DNA of 64,000 nucleotides from Ruminococcus sp. HUN007. Its GTDB lineage: Bacteria > Bacillota > Clostridia > Oscillospirales > Ruminococcaceae. The stretch spans positions 806,001 to 870,000 of the forward strand of contig NZ_JOOA01000002.1 in NCBI RefSeq assembly GCF_000712055.1, in the 5' to 3' direction. Position 1 is the stretch's first letter; each line of letters starts with the position of its first letter. This document shows, piece by piece, positions 8,244 to 17,294 of the stretch. Under the pieces are notes generated by a model. That model saw nothing but the letters and a program-made list of their open reading frames with translations, did not search any database and was not told the DNA's origin. The translations under genes and the position numbers were made by a program.

Positions 8244-8282
8244 ATGAAAACTAACGCTAAAACTCGCAGAAGTTTTCAATGA
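8244..8282 (+). repeat. 39-base hairpin/micro-ORF repeat, copy 3
   Basis: Arms TGAAAACT / AGTTTTCA; codons MKTNAKTRRSFQ then TGA. It differs from copy 1 by a synonymous GCC/GCT change and the start codon. The bases before it (GTCCCTCAA.AAATGAAAA) resemble the start of the zinc-ribbon gene at 17284-17301. No ribosome site and no intact gene follow. Confidence 0.7.
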
Positions 8283-8348
8283 GCAAACTCTAACGTTATC
8301 GGCTTATTAATTTGCTGTAAGATATTCAAAGAAAATTCTGTTAAACAA

Positions 8349-8537
8349 ATGAATACTATTCTTGCATATATGGTACCTCGAAAATGGTATCGTAGTTCAG
8401 ACTTAGTAAATGTTCTTGGCTTAAAAGAAACACGTACAAAAGAGCTCCTGTGCCTCATGGTAAAAAAAGGATGTCTTATTGATAACAGAGCTACTAAAGG
8501 AAAGAGATATCAGATAAACGAACATAACTCGCATTAA
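8349..8537 (+). pseudogene. Winged-helix fragment, probably a C-terminal relic
   Basis: 62 codons reading as a small winged-helix DNA-binding domain (SSDLVNVLGLKETRTKELL, then a wing with KGKRYQI). It lacks a ribosome site and a plausible N-terminal partner. It resembles the C-terminal winged helix found in AlbA_2-type proteins such as 20249-21697, so I read it as a leftover 3' end. It could be a free-standing small regulator, but the lack of a ribosome site argues against that. Confidence 0.4.
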
Positions 8538-8598
8538 AATAACTATTCAGAAACTATTTAATTCGAGAGATTTCAGAAAAGGAACTCATAACACAAGC

Positions 8599-8628
8599 AA
8601 CCCCTCCTCAGTTTTCAGAGGAGGGGTT
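8599..8628 (+). terminator. Rho-independent terminator
   Basis: AACCCCTCCTC / GAGGAGGGGTT, 8-base loop, followed by a T/A-rich tail. Confidence 0.85.
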
Positions 8629-9261
8629 TATATATTCGAAATATAATTTTTTTGAAACATGATAAATCCGTTATTAATACTGATAAGCAGTTCCTACAGC
8701 TTCACGTATATTGCAGACTGTTTTACAGTATTTCACAAAACAAAAGCGAATTGATCAAATAATGGCCAACTCGCTCTGAATAACTTGTATAAACCGCGTA
8801 AATGCGATCTTTGAGTAAAGAAATAATTATCTCTTTGAGTCGTGTTGAATGATTCTCATAATATCTCACAACTTCTCGTAACTAACGCAAATACGGAATT
8901 TTAATTAGTTAAAAAGCATTTAAACCTTTTCTATTATATCATAATTTATTCTATCTTACAATAACTTTGTTGCACTTTTGATGCACAAATCGGTAATCTA
9001 ACATCGGCGTATCCTTGCATATAACCATCGGTGGAAAGGCTCTTTTCACTGATGGTTTTTTTTCTTTTCAGCTTATTAACAGCATTCTTATTTTAAGTGT
9101 GAGTTAAGATTCTTTTAATACACATAAATCTGGATATCTGTTTCAGCATTCTATTCAAGAAAAATGTTCCTCAACAATGGATTTTAGCTGTGTTGAAATC
9201 TCAGAAAAACTCTTGTTCAGATCGAGAGTACGAACGGTTCATTTAAGTGATATTTATGTTT
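8629..9261. other. Gene-free AT-rich interval
   Basis: No supportable gene. A second plus-strand terminator-like hairpin lies at 9023-9066 (AACCATCGGTG / CACTGATGGTT followed by eight T), with no intact plus-strand gene upstream of it. It is probably the tail of a lost gene. Confidence 0.6.
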
Positions 9262-11082
9262 TTACTTTAGTCCGCAGCATTTTTTATATTTTTTGCCGCT
9301 GCCGCATGGGCACGGACTGTTAGGGGATGTTTTAACTGTACTTGCCAGTTCGCCAGAAAACGTCAGAAAAGGATCTTTAAGCATATGATTTACAGGAGCA
9401 GCTCCATAAAGATTATCAAGGTTGCTTATTATTTGTTTCTTAAGTTCTCTGTTCATTTTTGTTAATTCGGCAGTTGCTTCGTCCGGTGTATGTCCTTTAA
9501 ATTCAGGCATTCTTGTGTTTAACACAATCTTATCCAATATTGGTAAGAATAGATTATTATATCTTTTAGTGTTTTTTAAAACACCTATTTCAGATAGATA
9601 AACTGGAATAATTCCAATTGAATCCATACCTGCCGCAGCAAGCTGATAAATTTTTATGCACGTATCTTCAATTTTCTCATCGTCGAAGTCTGACTCTTTT
9701 TTCAGAAACGTTCTTAACATTTTATATGCATCAGACTTGTATGGATACAAATGTTCAAATAGTTCTCTGATTTCATTTTCGTTAATAATGGTCCATTCAA
9801 TTTCGCTGTATTTTTTGATGATTTTTTCATAGGTCTTATTTTTAAGAACACCGTTAGCGATAATATAATCATTCTGTATAGTAATACCTGTTGACATCAA
9901 TCTGGTCATATCTGACAGAATTTCGGTGAACTCATCTTTATCATGTGTGAAACTGTTATTAGTGCAATACATTCCATACATGATTTTTAAAGGAGCAACA
10001 GAATAACACCATTGGAATGCAAACAGACAGTTACGTATCCAGTATACTTTACTATGGTAATCACGATACGATTCTGAAATATAGTTCGTATAAATTTCGC
10101 TGAACTCTTTCGAAGGAAATATTTTGTTATCAGTTGAAATGAAAAAATATCCTAATTCAACGAGCTTGCACATTTCAGGATTTGTTTTGTCAAAGATATC
10201 CGGATCATTGATGCATTTTTCTATAAGATCAAATGATTCTGGCTTCAGCAGAGTGAGATTAAGTTTAATTATTTCTGGTTTCAGAAGAAGTTTGCAGAAT
10301 TTCTCCAGACTGCTTACTCTGTTCGAAAAATCAAAATTAAATTTAAAGTCCTCAGTATAATACTTTAAGGAATTATCACTGAAATGAGAAAGTATCTCTG
10401 ACATAGATGGATAACCTGAAGACTGTTTCTGTTGTTTTGAATTAATGAATTTTTCAAGCGTTTTTGCTGTTTCATACAACAGTTCTGACCCTGAAGCTTT
10501 CCTTTTATCTGTTATGTCTTCAGTATCATTTGACAGAATAATTCCGCTGCCTGATCTTATGTTTCCTGTTATCTGACTGAAAGTGGAACAGACCTTTTCC
10601 CCATAGCTTAGTCCGAATTCCGTTTCCATTTCACTGTTGATATCTTTCGAATCACGAGCCCAGTATCTGTCATCTGGTACTACTGTCCATTTGAGTATCT
10701 GAGGGGTAAAGATATGATTTTCATCTTTGCTTTCATAAACTTCGAATTTTTCAACATCGACCGTATATTCTGGCAAATCTGTATTGCCAGAAATTCTGAA
10801 TGTGAATCTCTTTTTGCATTCCAGATAATTATTTATAAACGTGTCCGGTGAGTTCAGATATGTATAGTAATAGGAATTTTCATAAACCGTTTCATCAGTT
10901 ATTTCCATCATTCTGTATTTACGCAGAAAATCAAACTGATATTTATCTGTTTCTTTGATTTCAAGGACTTTTTCTAAAATAACTGCGAGCTGTGCAAAAG
11001 TTATCTCAATCGGTACCCGTATTCTGCGCCATACAGGTGGCTTTTCACCTTTTCTGATGATCTTTAGAATTGCAAATGTCAT
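9262..11082 (-). CDS. pRiA4b ORF-3-like protein with C-terminal SEC-C zinc motif
   Basis: 606 aa. The N-terminal ~140 residues match the plasmid pRiA4b ORF-3 family (KPPVWRRIRVP near residue 14, then FAQL.VILEKVL). The extreme C-terminus is a SEC-C metal-binding motif: PCPCGSGKKYKKCC at about residues 591-604. The ~400-residue middle is helical and unrecognised. SEC-C modules occur on SecA and on many accessory proteins. The pRiA4b family is common on mobile DNA and has no settled function. Codon use is AT-richer than the flanking core genes. ATG at 11082 follows an AAAGGAT site. Confidence 0.7.
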   Translation of the reverse strand: MTFAILKIIRKGEKPPVWRRIRVPIEITFAQLAVILEKVLEIKETDKYQFDFLRKYRMMEITDETVYENSYYYTYLNSPDTFINNYLECKKRFTFRISGNTDLPEYTVDVEKFEVYESKDENHIFTPQILKWTVVPDDRYWARDSKDINSEMETEFGLSYGEKVCSTFSQITGNIRSGSGIILSNDTEDITDKRKASGSELLYETAKTLEKFINSKQQKQSSGYPSMSEILSHFSDNSLKYYTEDFKFNFDFSNRVSSLEKFCKLLLKPEIIKLNLTLLKPESFDLIEKCINDPDIFDKTNPEMCKLVELGYFFISTDNKIFPSKEFSEIYTNYISESYRDYHSKVYWIRNCLFAFQWCYSVAPLKIMYGMYCTNNSFTHDKDEFTEILSDMTRLMSTGITIQNDYIIANGVLKNKTYEKIIKKYSEIEWTIINENEIRELFEHLYPYKSDAYKMLRTFLKKESDFDDEKIEDTCIKIYQLAAAGMDSIGIIPVYLSEIGVLKNTKRYNNLFLPILDKIVLNTRMPEFKGHTPDEATAELTKMNRELKKQIISNLDNLYGAAPVNHMLKDPFLTFSGELASTVKTSPNSPCPCGSGKKYKKCCGLK

Positions 11083-11103
11083 ACGTTATCCTTTCAATCG
11101 GTA

Positions 11104-11120
11104 ATTTTCCGAAGGAAAAT
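11104..11120. terminator. Short palindrome between minus-strand genes
   Basis: ATTTTCC-GAA-GGAAAAT. The same palindrome core occurs at 21721-21736 next to the relic of a related gene, so it marks the 3' end of that gene family here. Weak as a terminator. Confidence 0.4.
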
Positions 11121-11134
11121 ACTCCATTTTCGAA

Positions 11135-12820
11135 TCAGTTGCCTGTCACTTTTCCTATGATACACTTTTTACCCCAGAACACCATACCATACTGCAGTCT
11201 TGTCGTATATCCTTCATACTCAAGTCTGCTTTCATATTTATTACGAACAATCTGACTTTTTGCTTCCTTCAGTGCATTTTCCATTTCCGATTCTTCTTTT
11301 ACGTGCTTAAGCTCAAGAATCAGGCAGCATTTTCTGGCGGTATCACGGATTATCAGGTCTGTTCTTCCGTATCCGCTTTCCCTTTCCGAATCCACCATGT
11401 ACCCAAGTCCTGTAAAGAATCCGTCAAGGATCAAATGATAGCTGTATTCATGGTATTCGTGATAGAACGAAAGTGTTGCCTCAAGGATCTGATTCATTGA
11501 AGCCTTTGCACTTTCAGTACTCTCTGCCCAAAGCGAATCTATGAGATTATTTACGAACTCATTATTTATTTTGGTGTTAAAGTAATTCCAGACTTCCTGC
11601 CGGAACACTTCTTTAATTTCTTTGTTCGGTATTCTTAAAGTCATGACTTTCATTCGTTCTTCTGTAGCCTTTGAAAGATACCCGGTTTCAAGCAGTGCTG
11701 ACCAGAGATTATCGCCATTTTCATGAATAAGATGATATGGAACATGTTCATTTACGAAACATTTTACAGTCTCACCGGCAAGCAGTTTTTCAAACTTTTC
11801 ATTTACTTCAGAAGTTTTTCCTAAAAAGCCATGAATAAGATTCTGTGTTGTATACGATGTATTCACCCAGTAGCTTTCAGGTCCCATTATTTCACTGTAT
11901 GAACCATCAAGAACTGATCGTACATAAAGAAGCACATCCCAAGGACAGTACATTTTTTCACGTCCGAAGATATATCCGTCATACCATTCTGAAACAGTAT
12001 CATATCTGTCTGACAACCCGGCATCTTCAAGAAGCTTCTTTACGTTATCATCGGTAAATCCAATAGATGATGCGAAATTAGGTGAAAGAACTGTATATGG
12101 TATGATATTATTCACACCTGTATAAGTACTGTTTTTCACAGTATAAAGGCATCCGGAAAGAATAACGCCCTTGACGTTCTCGTTAGTCTTGCAGACGTAG
12201 CTAAGCATATGCTCGATCATATCACGGACTTTGTCATACTCAGGACTGCCAAGTGCCTTTGCCATCGGTACATCATATTCATCAATTATAACAAATACTT
12301 TCTGCTTATAATAACTTCTCAGCATCTGACACAGCAGACCTAGCGCCTGCTCGGTATCCGGCTGTTCGGCTCTGCGATTCCAGAGGTTAGCAAATAATGA
12401 TTTACTCGTTTCGCTTATATTCGTATTGTTTTCTTCGACTAAAAAACGATTCTCTTCACAGAGATTCGAAACAGCAATACGTAAAGAACTGAATATTGAT
12501 TTAAAATTTTCTCCAAAGACTTCCTTCAGCGATATGAAAACCACTGGATATTTATTCATGTAATTTTCAACAAGAAATGCATTATCCATAACTTTCAGTC
12601 CACAAAAAATGTCCCTGCTTTCCTGTCTGATATCAAGAAAATCTCTGAGCATCGTCATTGTAAGTGTCTTTCCGAATCTTCTCGGGCGTGCAAACAGTAC
12701 TGCCTTATCGAATTTATCGATAAGAAATTCTTCTATCAGGTCAGTTTTATCTATGTAATACGAACTGTTTTCTCTTAATTCACGGAAACTGTCATATGAT
12801 GCTCTGATATTTATTTTCAA
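11135..12820 (-). CDS. AAA-ATPase-like protein with C-terminal PD-(D/E)XK nuclease-like domain
   Basis: 561 aa. N-terminal AAA-ATPase-like domain (PF09820 type) opens with YIDKTDLIEEF and has an atypical P-loop, FARPRRFGKTLTM (residues about 43-55). Walker B is VFVIIDEYDVP near residue 180. The C-terminal DUF1703/PD-(D/E)XK-like part has GRTDLII.....CCLILELKHV near residues 490-510 (D...ExK pattern). The family is very abundant in gut Firmicutes and Bacteroidetes; its role is unproven, with links to mobile DNA. Start is a TTG at 12820 with AAGGAG nine bases before it. An internally deleted second copy lies at 21721-21860. Confidence 0.85.
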   Translation of the reverse strand: MKINIRASYDSFRELRENSSYYIDKTDLIEEFLIDKFDKAVLFARPRRFGKTLTMTMLRDFLDIRQESRDIFCGLKVMDNAFLVENYMNKYPVVFISLKEVFGENFKSIFSSLRIAVSNLCEENRFLVEENNTNISETSKSLFANLWNRRAEQPDTEQALGLLCQMLRSYYKQKVFVIIDEYDVPMAKALGSPEYDKVRDMIEHMLSYVCKTNENVKGVILSGCLYTVKNSTYTGVNNIIPYTVLSPNFASSIGFTDDNVKKLLEDAGLSDRYDTVSEWYDGYIFGREKMYCPWDVLLYVRSVLDGSYSEIMGPESYWVNTSYTTQNLIHGFLGKTSEVNEKFEKLLAGETVKCFVNEHVPYHLIHENGDNLWSALLETGYLSKATEERMKVMTLRIPNKEIKEVFRQEVWNYFNTKINNEFVNNLIDSLWAESTESAKASMNQILEATLSFYHEYHEYSYHLILDGFFTGLGYMVDSERESGYGRTDLIIRDTARKCCLILELKHVKEESEMENALKEAKSQIVRNKYESRLEYEGYTTRLQYGMVFWGKKCIIGKVTGN

Positions 12821-12931
12821 GACTTTTGCTCCTTCCTGCGTTTTTTCTCATGCTATAAGTATAACACGTTTTGACTGTTCAGGCAACAGAAAAAGCACTG
12901 AGCACGAGGTTATCAGCACCGTATTAAAAAA

Positions 12932-12971
12932 CAGCATATCCTTAACGTCAAAACACGTATTGGATATGCTG
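12932..12971 (-). terminator. Terminator of the GGDEF gene
   Basis: CAGCATATCC / GGATATGCTG; on the minus strand it is followed by TTTTTT. Confidence 0.8.
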
Positions 12972-12988
12972 ATAAAACTTTATCTTAT

Positions 12989-14218
12989 TTATGCTGAAGC
13001 ACAACAATTCATCTTGCTTTTCAGTTCCCGTTTACGCTCATACATAAGCCTGTCGGCGCGCTCGAAAACGTCATGAAAACTCTGGTCTTTGCCGTCTTCG
13101 TAATCAGTTATACCAAGTGCAACAACTAACGGAAAATCCGGATCGACGGGATGTTCAATTGTAAAGTTGAAACTTTCGGTTAGTTCTTCTCTTTTATCAA
13201 AATCATCACGTTCGAGTATGGCAACAAATTCGTCACCGCCGATACGGAACACCGGGCTTCGCTTGAACTGAGCGCATATTACTGCACAGGCATCCATGAT
13301 AAACTGATCGCCTCTTTTATGTCCGTAGGTATCATTTACCTGCTTAAGTCCGTTTACATCAAATACTGCAACCGCAAATTCCAGATTTCGTCTATTTTTG
13401 ATATCTGAATTCTTTTTGGCTTCAAACTCGGCATACGCAAGCTTGCTCTTTACTCCGGTAAGCGTATCTTTGTATGCAAGAACACGTGTGCTGAGCAGTT
13501 CAAGATACTGTTTTTTCTCTCTTTCTAGAGAATTTTCAAGTTCGGTAGTAATCTCGGCTCTTTCACCGTTAATAACAAATGTATGAAGAAGGCAGGTGCC
13601 CAGCATATATGCTATGGAGTACAGTGGAAGATACGGGAACCAGAGCTGTATTGTAAGGAACACCCCCACTACAAGTCCAAAAAATCCAACTGTACAGTAG
13701 CGGAATCTGAGAAGGCCGCTGTTGCTTCTCATATGAACAAAAGCATGAATCGTCAGAAGCGCAAACATCAGAATCTGCAGAACAAGCATAACGTGGCGGA
13801 GAGGTTTGGCAACGTAAACGCAGTTACTGTCTACTTCAAAAAGTATCGGCACAAAAGCGTTGACAAGGATACCTGCTAAAAACACGGCAAAGAATATCCG
13901 CCCTGTAATGACAAGAGCACGCCCTAGATTATTTTTTGAATTGATATATGTAACCACGAAATTCGTCCAGAACAGAAGTCCTCCTGCCATGGCTACAAAA
14001 TAGAACAGCGTATCAATATACAGCAGCATCGGCAGCTTTAAGTATTCAATGAATCCCCATAAAGCATCTGTAACATAGTACACCAGTACTGAGAGCAGGA
14101 ATTTTCGGTACACTTTCCATTCTGAATTTTTCGCAAAGCTTCCCAGTTTCAGAAAAATATCATAATTTTCTATAAGTAAAATAAATATTGCGAGTATACC
14201 TATTGCTGAGTAATACAT
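12989..14218 (-). CDS. Membrane-bound GGDEF diguanylate cyclase
   Basis: 409 aa. About six or seven N-terminal transmembrane helices (residues 1-215), a short coiled linker (residues about 220-245, EITTELENSLEREKKQYLELL), then a GGDEF domain. The active-site motif RIGGDEFVAI is intact at about residues 330-340, and DVNGLKQVND precedes it, so the enzyme should make c-di-GMP. The allosteric RxxD I-site five residues before GGDEF is not evident. The signal sensed by the membrane part is unknown. The PilZ-like protein at 61485 is a possible c-di-GMP receptor in the same window. Confidence 0.9.
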   Translation of the reverse strand: MYYSAIGILAIFILLIENYDIFLKLGSFAKNSEWKVYRKFLLSVLVYYVTDALWGFIEYLKLPMLLYIDTLFYFVAMAGGLLFWTNFVVTYINSKNNLGRALVITGRIFFAVFLAGILVNAFVPILFEVDSNCVYVAKPLRHVMLVLQILMFALLTIHAFVHMRSNSGLLRFRYCTVGFFGLVVGVFLTIQLWFPYLPLYSIAYMLGTCLLHTFVINGERAEITTELENSLEREKKQYLELLSTRVLAYKDTLTGVKSKLAYAEFEAKKNSDIKNRRNLEFAVAVFDVNGLKQVNDTYGHKRGDQFIMDACAVICAQFKRSPVFRIGGDEFVAILERDDFDKREELTESFNFTIEHPVDPDFPLVVALGITDYEDGKDQSFHDVFERADRLMYERKRELKSKMNCCASA

Positions 14219-14410
14219 GCACTTTCATCCCCCTGTTATCCCATATAATTCATCCTTCAGCGAAATAATGCCCAAAGCGTAAATCATTCTTATCCCCGAT
14301 GATCTACGTACAGATCAGATAATTTCTGACACTGCATGATTCGCTTTTTATCCGGAAATATCCTGTTGCTTCCGGAATAAAACAAAGAATTAACATAAAT
14401 ATATAGTTAT

Positions 14411-16280
14411 GATTAGAGCGTCAAAACAGCGATTTTGACTTTTCAAAATTCCAATAGAATCTTGAAAATTTAATATTATTACAAATTATGGATATATCGA
14501 AACGTAAATCTCAATATTTAGTAGCTTTCCTTACTCATTTTTCAGGCTATTACCGCATTTTGGACGCGGCATGCCGAGCCTTGCATGAATTTGCAAAACT
14601 TCTGGATGTTCATAGCAGTTACTTTAGCTCCAAAGAATAGTTTCTTTCGAATCATACCTCTTGCCGGTATTTTGTCAACATGATATTTTCTTCGAAGAAT
14701 GGATGGAAGGGATTCAACACCATTTCGGAATTTAGTTAAGTCACTAAATTCTTTTGTAGAACGTTTTCTCTGCTGCTGAGCTCTGTTTTTACTTTTTAAT
14801 GAGACTGTTTTCTTACAAACCTTTACTCTCAAGTTAGGTTTACATTCATTAAAGTGTGGACAGTTTTCGCACTTTTTTTTATCGAAGGATGCTACGCACT
14901 GCCCTGTCTTTTTATTGTAGCTGCAGCTTATTGGTTCATGTCCTCCGGGGCACTTTAAGATCTGTGTTCCGTCTTCACTGAATTCAAAATCAGCATTGAT
15001 ATCTGGTGTTTCTTTACCAGTAAGATTAGTGTTTACAATTTCAATGTTTTTTGATTTTGCTAATGCTTCATCAGCTGTATATGCACCGTCAGCTACTATT
15101 ACTGTGCGGTCGTCTTCCGGCTGAGAATTCATTCTTTCCATTGCATCATTGATGAATTTCTTATCACTGTAATTGTTTGCTTCAAACTGAAAATCAGTTA
15201 CAAGCGTATCACCGTTTTCATTTGATGATTCTACTAAATTTGCAGCGTATCCTATATGATTTTTACCTGCTTTATGGCGAAATGTTGCTTCCGGATCCGC
15301 AGGATTCTGAAGTATTGAAGAATCCATACTTGAATCGTCTGCATCTTTAAGCTGACGGATTCCGTTAGGATATATGTTAGTCTGCTCATTGAGAAAGCGT
15401 ACCAGCAATTTATATGCACTGCTGTCTTCAATATCTTCATCACACAGGTTCATCAGAATTTTTGCATCTTCAAGAATAGTTACAATCTTGCTATCAACAG
15501 ATTCACTACGATTATGATATACTACTTTATTTCTGTCATCTACATCAGCATAATGCAAGTATTCCGAAGGCACTTCTGCATTACTGCGTTTCATCTCTTT
15601 TACAAGGTTTGAAACACATGTATAAAGCAGTTCGAGACGCGACATTTTTTTCACATTTGCAGATATCATCATACTATCCATACGTTTAAGATGATGATCT
15701 ATTCCCATAACAAGCGCCATAACATCTGTTATTTCTTTTTCCGTATTTTGTATGAGATCTATTCCTGTTTCAATTTCATACATTGCTAATCTTTCACGAA
15801 ATCTTCCAAGACTTCTGTCGCTAAGGGGCTGTTCATCAAATGATGTTGTGTGAAGTGCATACTGATATCTTATGTCAAACAGCAATGATTCAAGAAATTC
15901 ATCATCGGACTGTCCTGTTAGCTGCTGAATGAATATTGCGCCTACGAGAACGTTTACCGGAGTATTTGGACGCGATATTTTTTCGCTGTAAAGAACCGCA
16001 TACGGTGTTTCATCTATTGCAGGAAATACTTTTTCAGCAAATACTTTTGCCCATGATTTTTCTAAAAATCTGCGTTCTCTTTCTGTTAAATTCAGCGTGG
16101 AATCGAACATTGACATTTGTTCATTCCTTAAATCGTTTGCTACGAATGACATTTCTTTTTCCTCCGAAATTTGATACTTCTATTGTACCATATTTCGCGT
16201 TTTCATTTGTTGTAATAATATTAAATTTTCAAGATGCTTTTGTTGGCTCAGATAGGTCTTACCCTTTTGACGCCCGAATC
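14411..16280. mobile_element. IS1182-type insertion sequence, complete, with 8-bp target duplication
   Basis: 1870 bp. Terminal inverted repeats are GATT-agaGCGTCAAAA on the left and TTTTGACGCccg-AATC on the right. Flanking direct repeats ATAGTTAT lie at 14403-14410 and 16281-16288. A second inverted motif (ATCTTGAAAATTTAATATTA) lies inside both ends. One intact transposase gene. Both ends, the duplication and the open frame suggest a recent insertion. Confidence 0.85.
14542..16152 (-). CDS. IS1182 family DDE transposase
   Basis: 536 aa, full length. N-terminal DUF772-like region (PNTPVNVLVGAIFIQQLTGQSDDEFLE) and the central DDE catalytic fold: Asp in VIVADGAYTADEAL and a downstream Glu in the C-terminal part. 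A zinc-finger-like cluster CENCPHFNECKP lies near residue 430, as in other IS1182 transposases. Only gene of the element at 14411-16280. Its own upstream region lies inside the inverted repeat. Confidence 0.9.
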   Translation of the reverse strand: MSFVANDLRNEQMSMFDSTLNLTERERRFLEKSWAKVFAEKVFPAIDETPYAVLYSEKISRPNTPVNVLVGAIFIQQLTGQSDDEFLESLLFDIRYQYALHTTSFDEQPLSDRSLGRFRERLAMYEIETGIDLIQNTEKEITDVMALVMGIDHHLKRMDSMMISANVKKMSRLELLYTCVSNLVKEMKRSNAEVPSEYLHYADVDDRNKVVYHNRSESVDSKIVTILEDAKILMNLCDEDIEDSSAYKLLVRFLNEQTNIYPNGIRQLKDADDSSMDSSILQNPADPEATFRHKAGKNHIGYAANLVESSNENGDTLVTDFQFEANNYSDKKFINDAMERMNSQPEDDRTVIVADGAYTADEALAKSKNIEIVNTNLTGKETPDINADFEFSEDGTQILKCPGGHEPISCSYNKKTGQCVASFDKKKCENCPHFNECKPNLRVKVCKKTVSLKSKNRAQQQRKRSTKEFSDLTKFRNGVESLPSILRRKYHVDKIPARGMIRKKLFFGAKVTAMNIQKFCKFMQGSACRVQNAVIA

Positions 16281-16333
16281 ATAGTTATTATACATCGTTT
16301 TATACAAAAGCGCAAGTAAAAAATAAATAACGG

Positions 16334-16849
16334 TCAGATGTAGATAACTGTATCCTCAAGCGGTTTCTTATCTGAATGAAGCTTTGCAGGGTGACTGTCT
16401 GCAGACGGATAGCCCAGGGCTACCATCATTGCAGGAACATGATTTTCCGGCAGATCAAAGGCTTTTCTTACATCGTCTGAATTGAATCCGCGTATCCATA
16501 AACTGTGAACGCCGAGTTCTGTTGCCTCAAACATCATGTGAAGTGCAACGGAACTTGCATCCTGCTCTCCGCAGTTATATCCTTCTTCACGAGGATTGTG
16601 CCATACTTCATCACTGTCGTAGCAAACAAGAAGTACCAGCGGGCATCCGGAAAGTGAAGCTTTTGTGCTTATCGCCTTTTTCTTCGCCTCTTCGCTCTTG
16701 ATAACATATATCCTCTGCGGCTGATAGTTACATCCCGTAGGTGCGAGCCTTCCGGCTTCAAGGATGAGTTTAAGCTTTTCATCCTCTACCGGCTTTGAAT
16801 CAAAATATCTTTCTGAGAATCTTTCCTTTGCAAGTTCAAGAAATGTCAT
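16334..16849 (-). CDS. Nitroreductase family protein
   Basis: 171 aa. FMN-binding nitroreductase fold: ERFSERYFDSKPVEDEKL at the N-terminus, LAPTGCNYQPQRIYVI near residue 36 (FMN phosphate contact), and a C-terminal VALGYPS motif. These enzymes use NAD(P)H to reduce nitroaromatics, quinones or flavins; the physiological substrate is unknown. AGGAGG ribosome site 9 bases before ATG. Immediately upstream is a 12-codon relic of a kinase start (16871-16909). A truncated duplicate of its 5' end lies at 5192-5274. Confidence 0.9.
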   Translation of the reverse strand: MTFLELAKERFSERYFDSKPVEDEKLKLILEAGRLAPTGCNYQPQRIYVIKSEEAKKKAISTKASLSGCPLVLLVCYDSDEVWHNPREEGYNCGEQDASSVALHMMFEATELGVHSLWIRGFNSDDVRKAFDLPENHVPAMMVALGYPSADSHPAKLHSDKKPLEDTVIYI

Positions 16850-16870
16850 TGTGTTTTCCTCCTGTTATAT

Positions 16871-16909
16871 TCATACCTGTATTCCTGTGAAAATTACTGC
16901 ATCCGGCAT
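16871..16909 (-). pseudogene. 12-codon stub of the T4-Pnk-like kinase gene
   Basis: MPDAVIFTGIQV then stop, identical in 11 residues to the start of the kinase at 23305-23754. The TGA lies 21 bases before the nitroreductase ATG. It may be translated as a leader, because the kinase start codon context is partly kept. Confidence 0.75.
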
Positions 16910-17139
16910 AATTACACCTTTATGATCGATCATTTTTTTCAACTGCGAGATTGTTACCGACCACCCATAATGTCGTCCAATAGGCACTGTATCTTGTCAC
17001 GCAGGCAACAGTTCTGTCAAGGGAAATGTACAAGATTCTGGAAAGTCAGTCCTGCAACTGCGGCCCAGACACGGAATGCTCACGGGAAAACCAACGCGAT
17101 AAACCCATCCTTCGGGCACGCGGTAACAAATAATAGAAA

Positions 17140-17190
17140 ACGGCATCGTTCCGATTCGAATTTCGGGATGATGCCGTCTGTGTTTTTATC
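17140..17190 (+). terminator. Terminator-like hairpin at the left end of the transposon
   Basis: ACGGCATCGTTCC / GGGATGATGCCGT followed by CTGTGTTTTTA. Could insulate the transposase operon from transcription entering from outside. Confidence 0.65.
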
Positions 17191-17236
17191 TATAAAAATG
17201 ATATAATAATTGTATTAACCTTTAGAAAGGAATAAA

Positions 17237-17284
17237 CGATAGCTGTTTTGATCGTCATAACTCGCAATTATGACACAGCTATCG
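17237..17284 (+). promoter_or_regulatory. Bipartite 5'-UTR hairpin before the zinc-ribbon gene
   Basis: Outer stem CGATAGCTGT / ACAGCTATCG (10 bp), a 7-base 5' bulge, inner stem GTCATAA / TTATGAC and loop CTCGCAA. An AAAGGA ribosome-like site lies before it and the ATG lies 11 bases after it, so folding could control translation. The ACTCGCA loop is shared with the 39-base repeats at 6672, 6835 and 8244. Confidence 0.6.
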
Positions 17285-17294
17285 TCCCTCAACA

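Noticed and set aside
16922..17206. 94-codon plus-strand frame across the transposon's left end
   Set aside because: It crosses the insertion boundary, so it cannot be an ancestral gene; no ribosome site.
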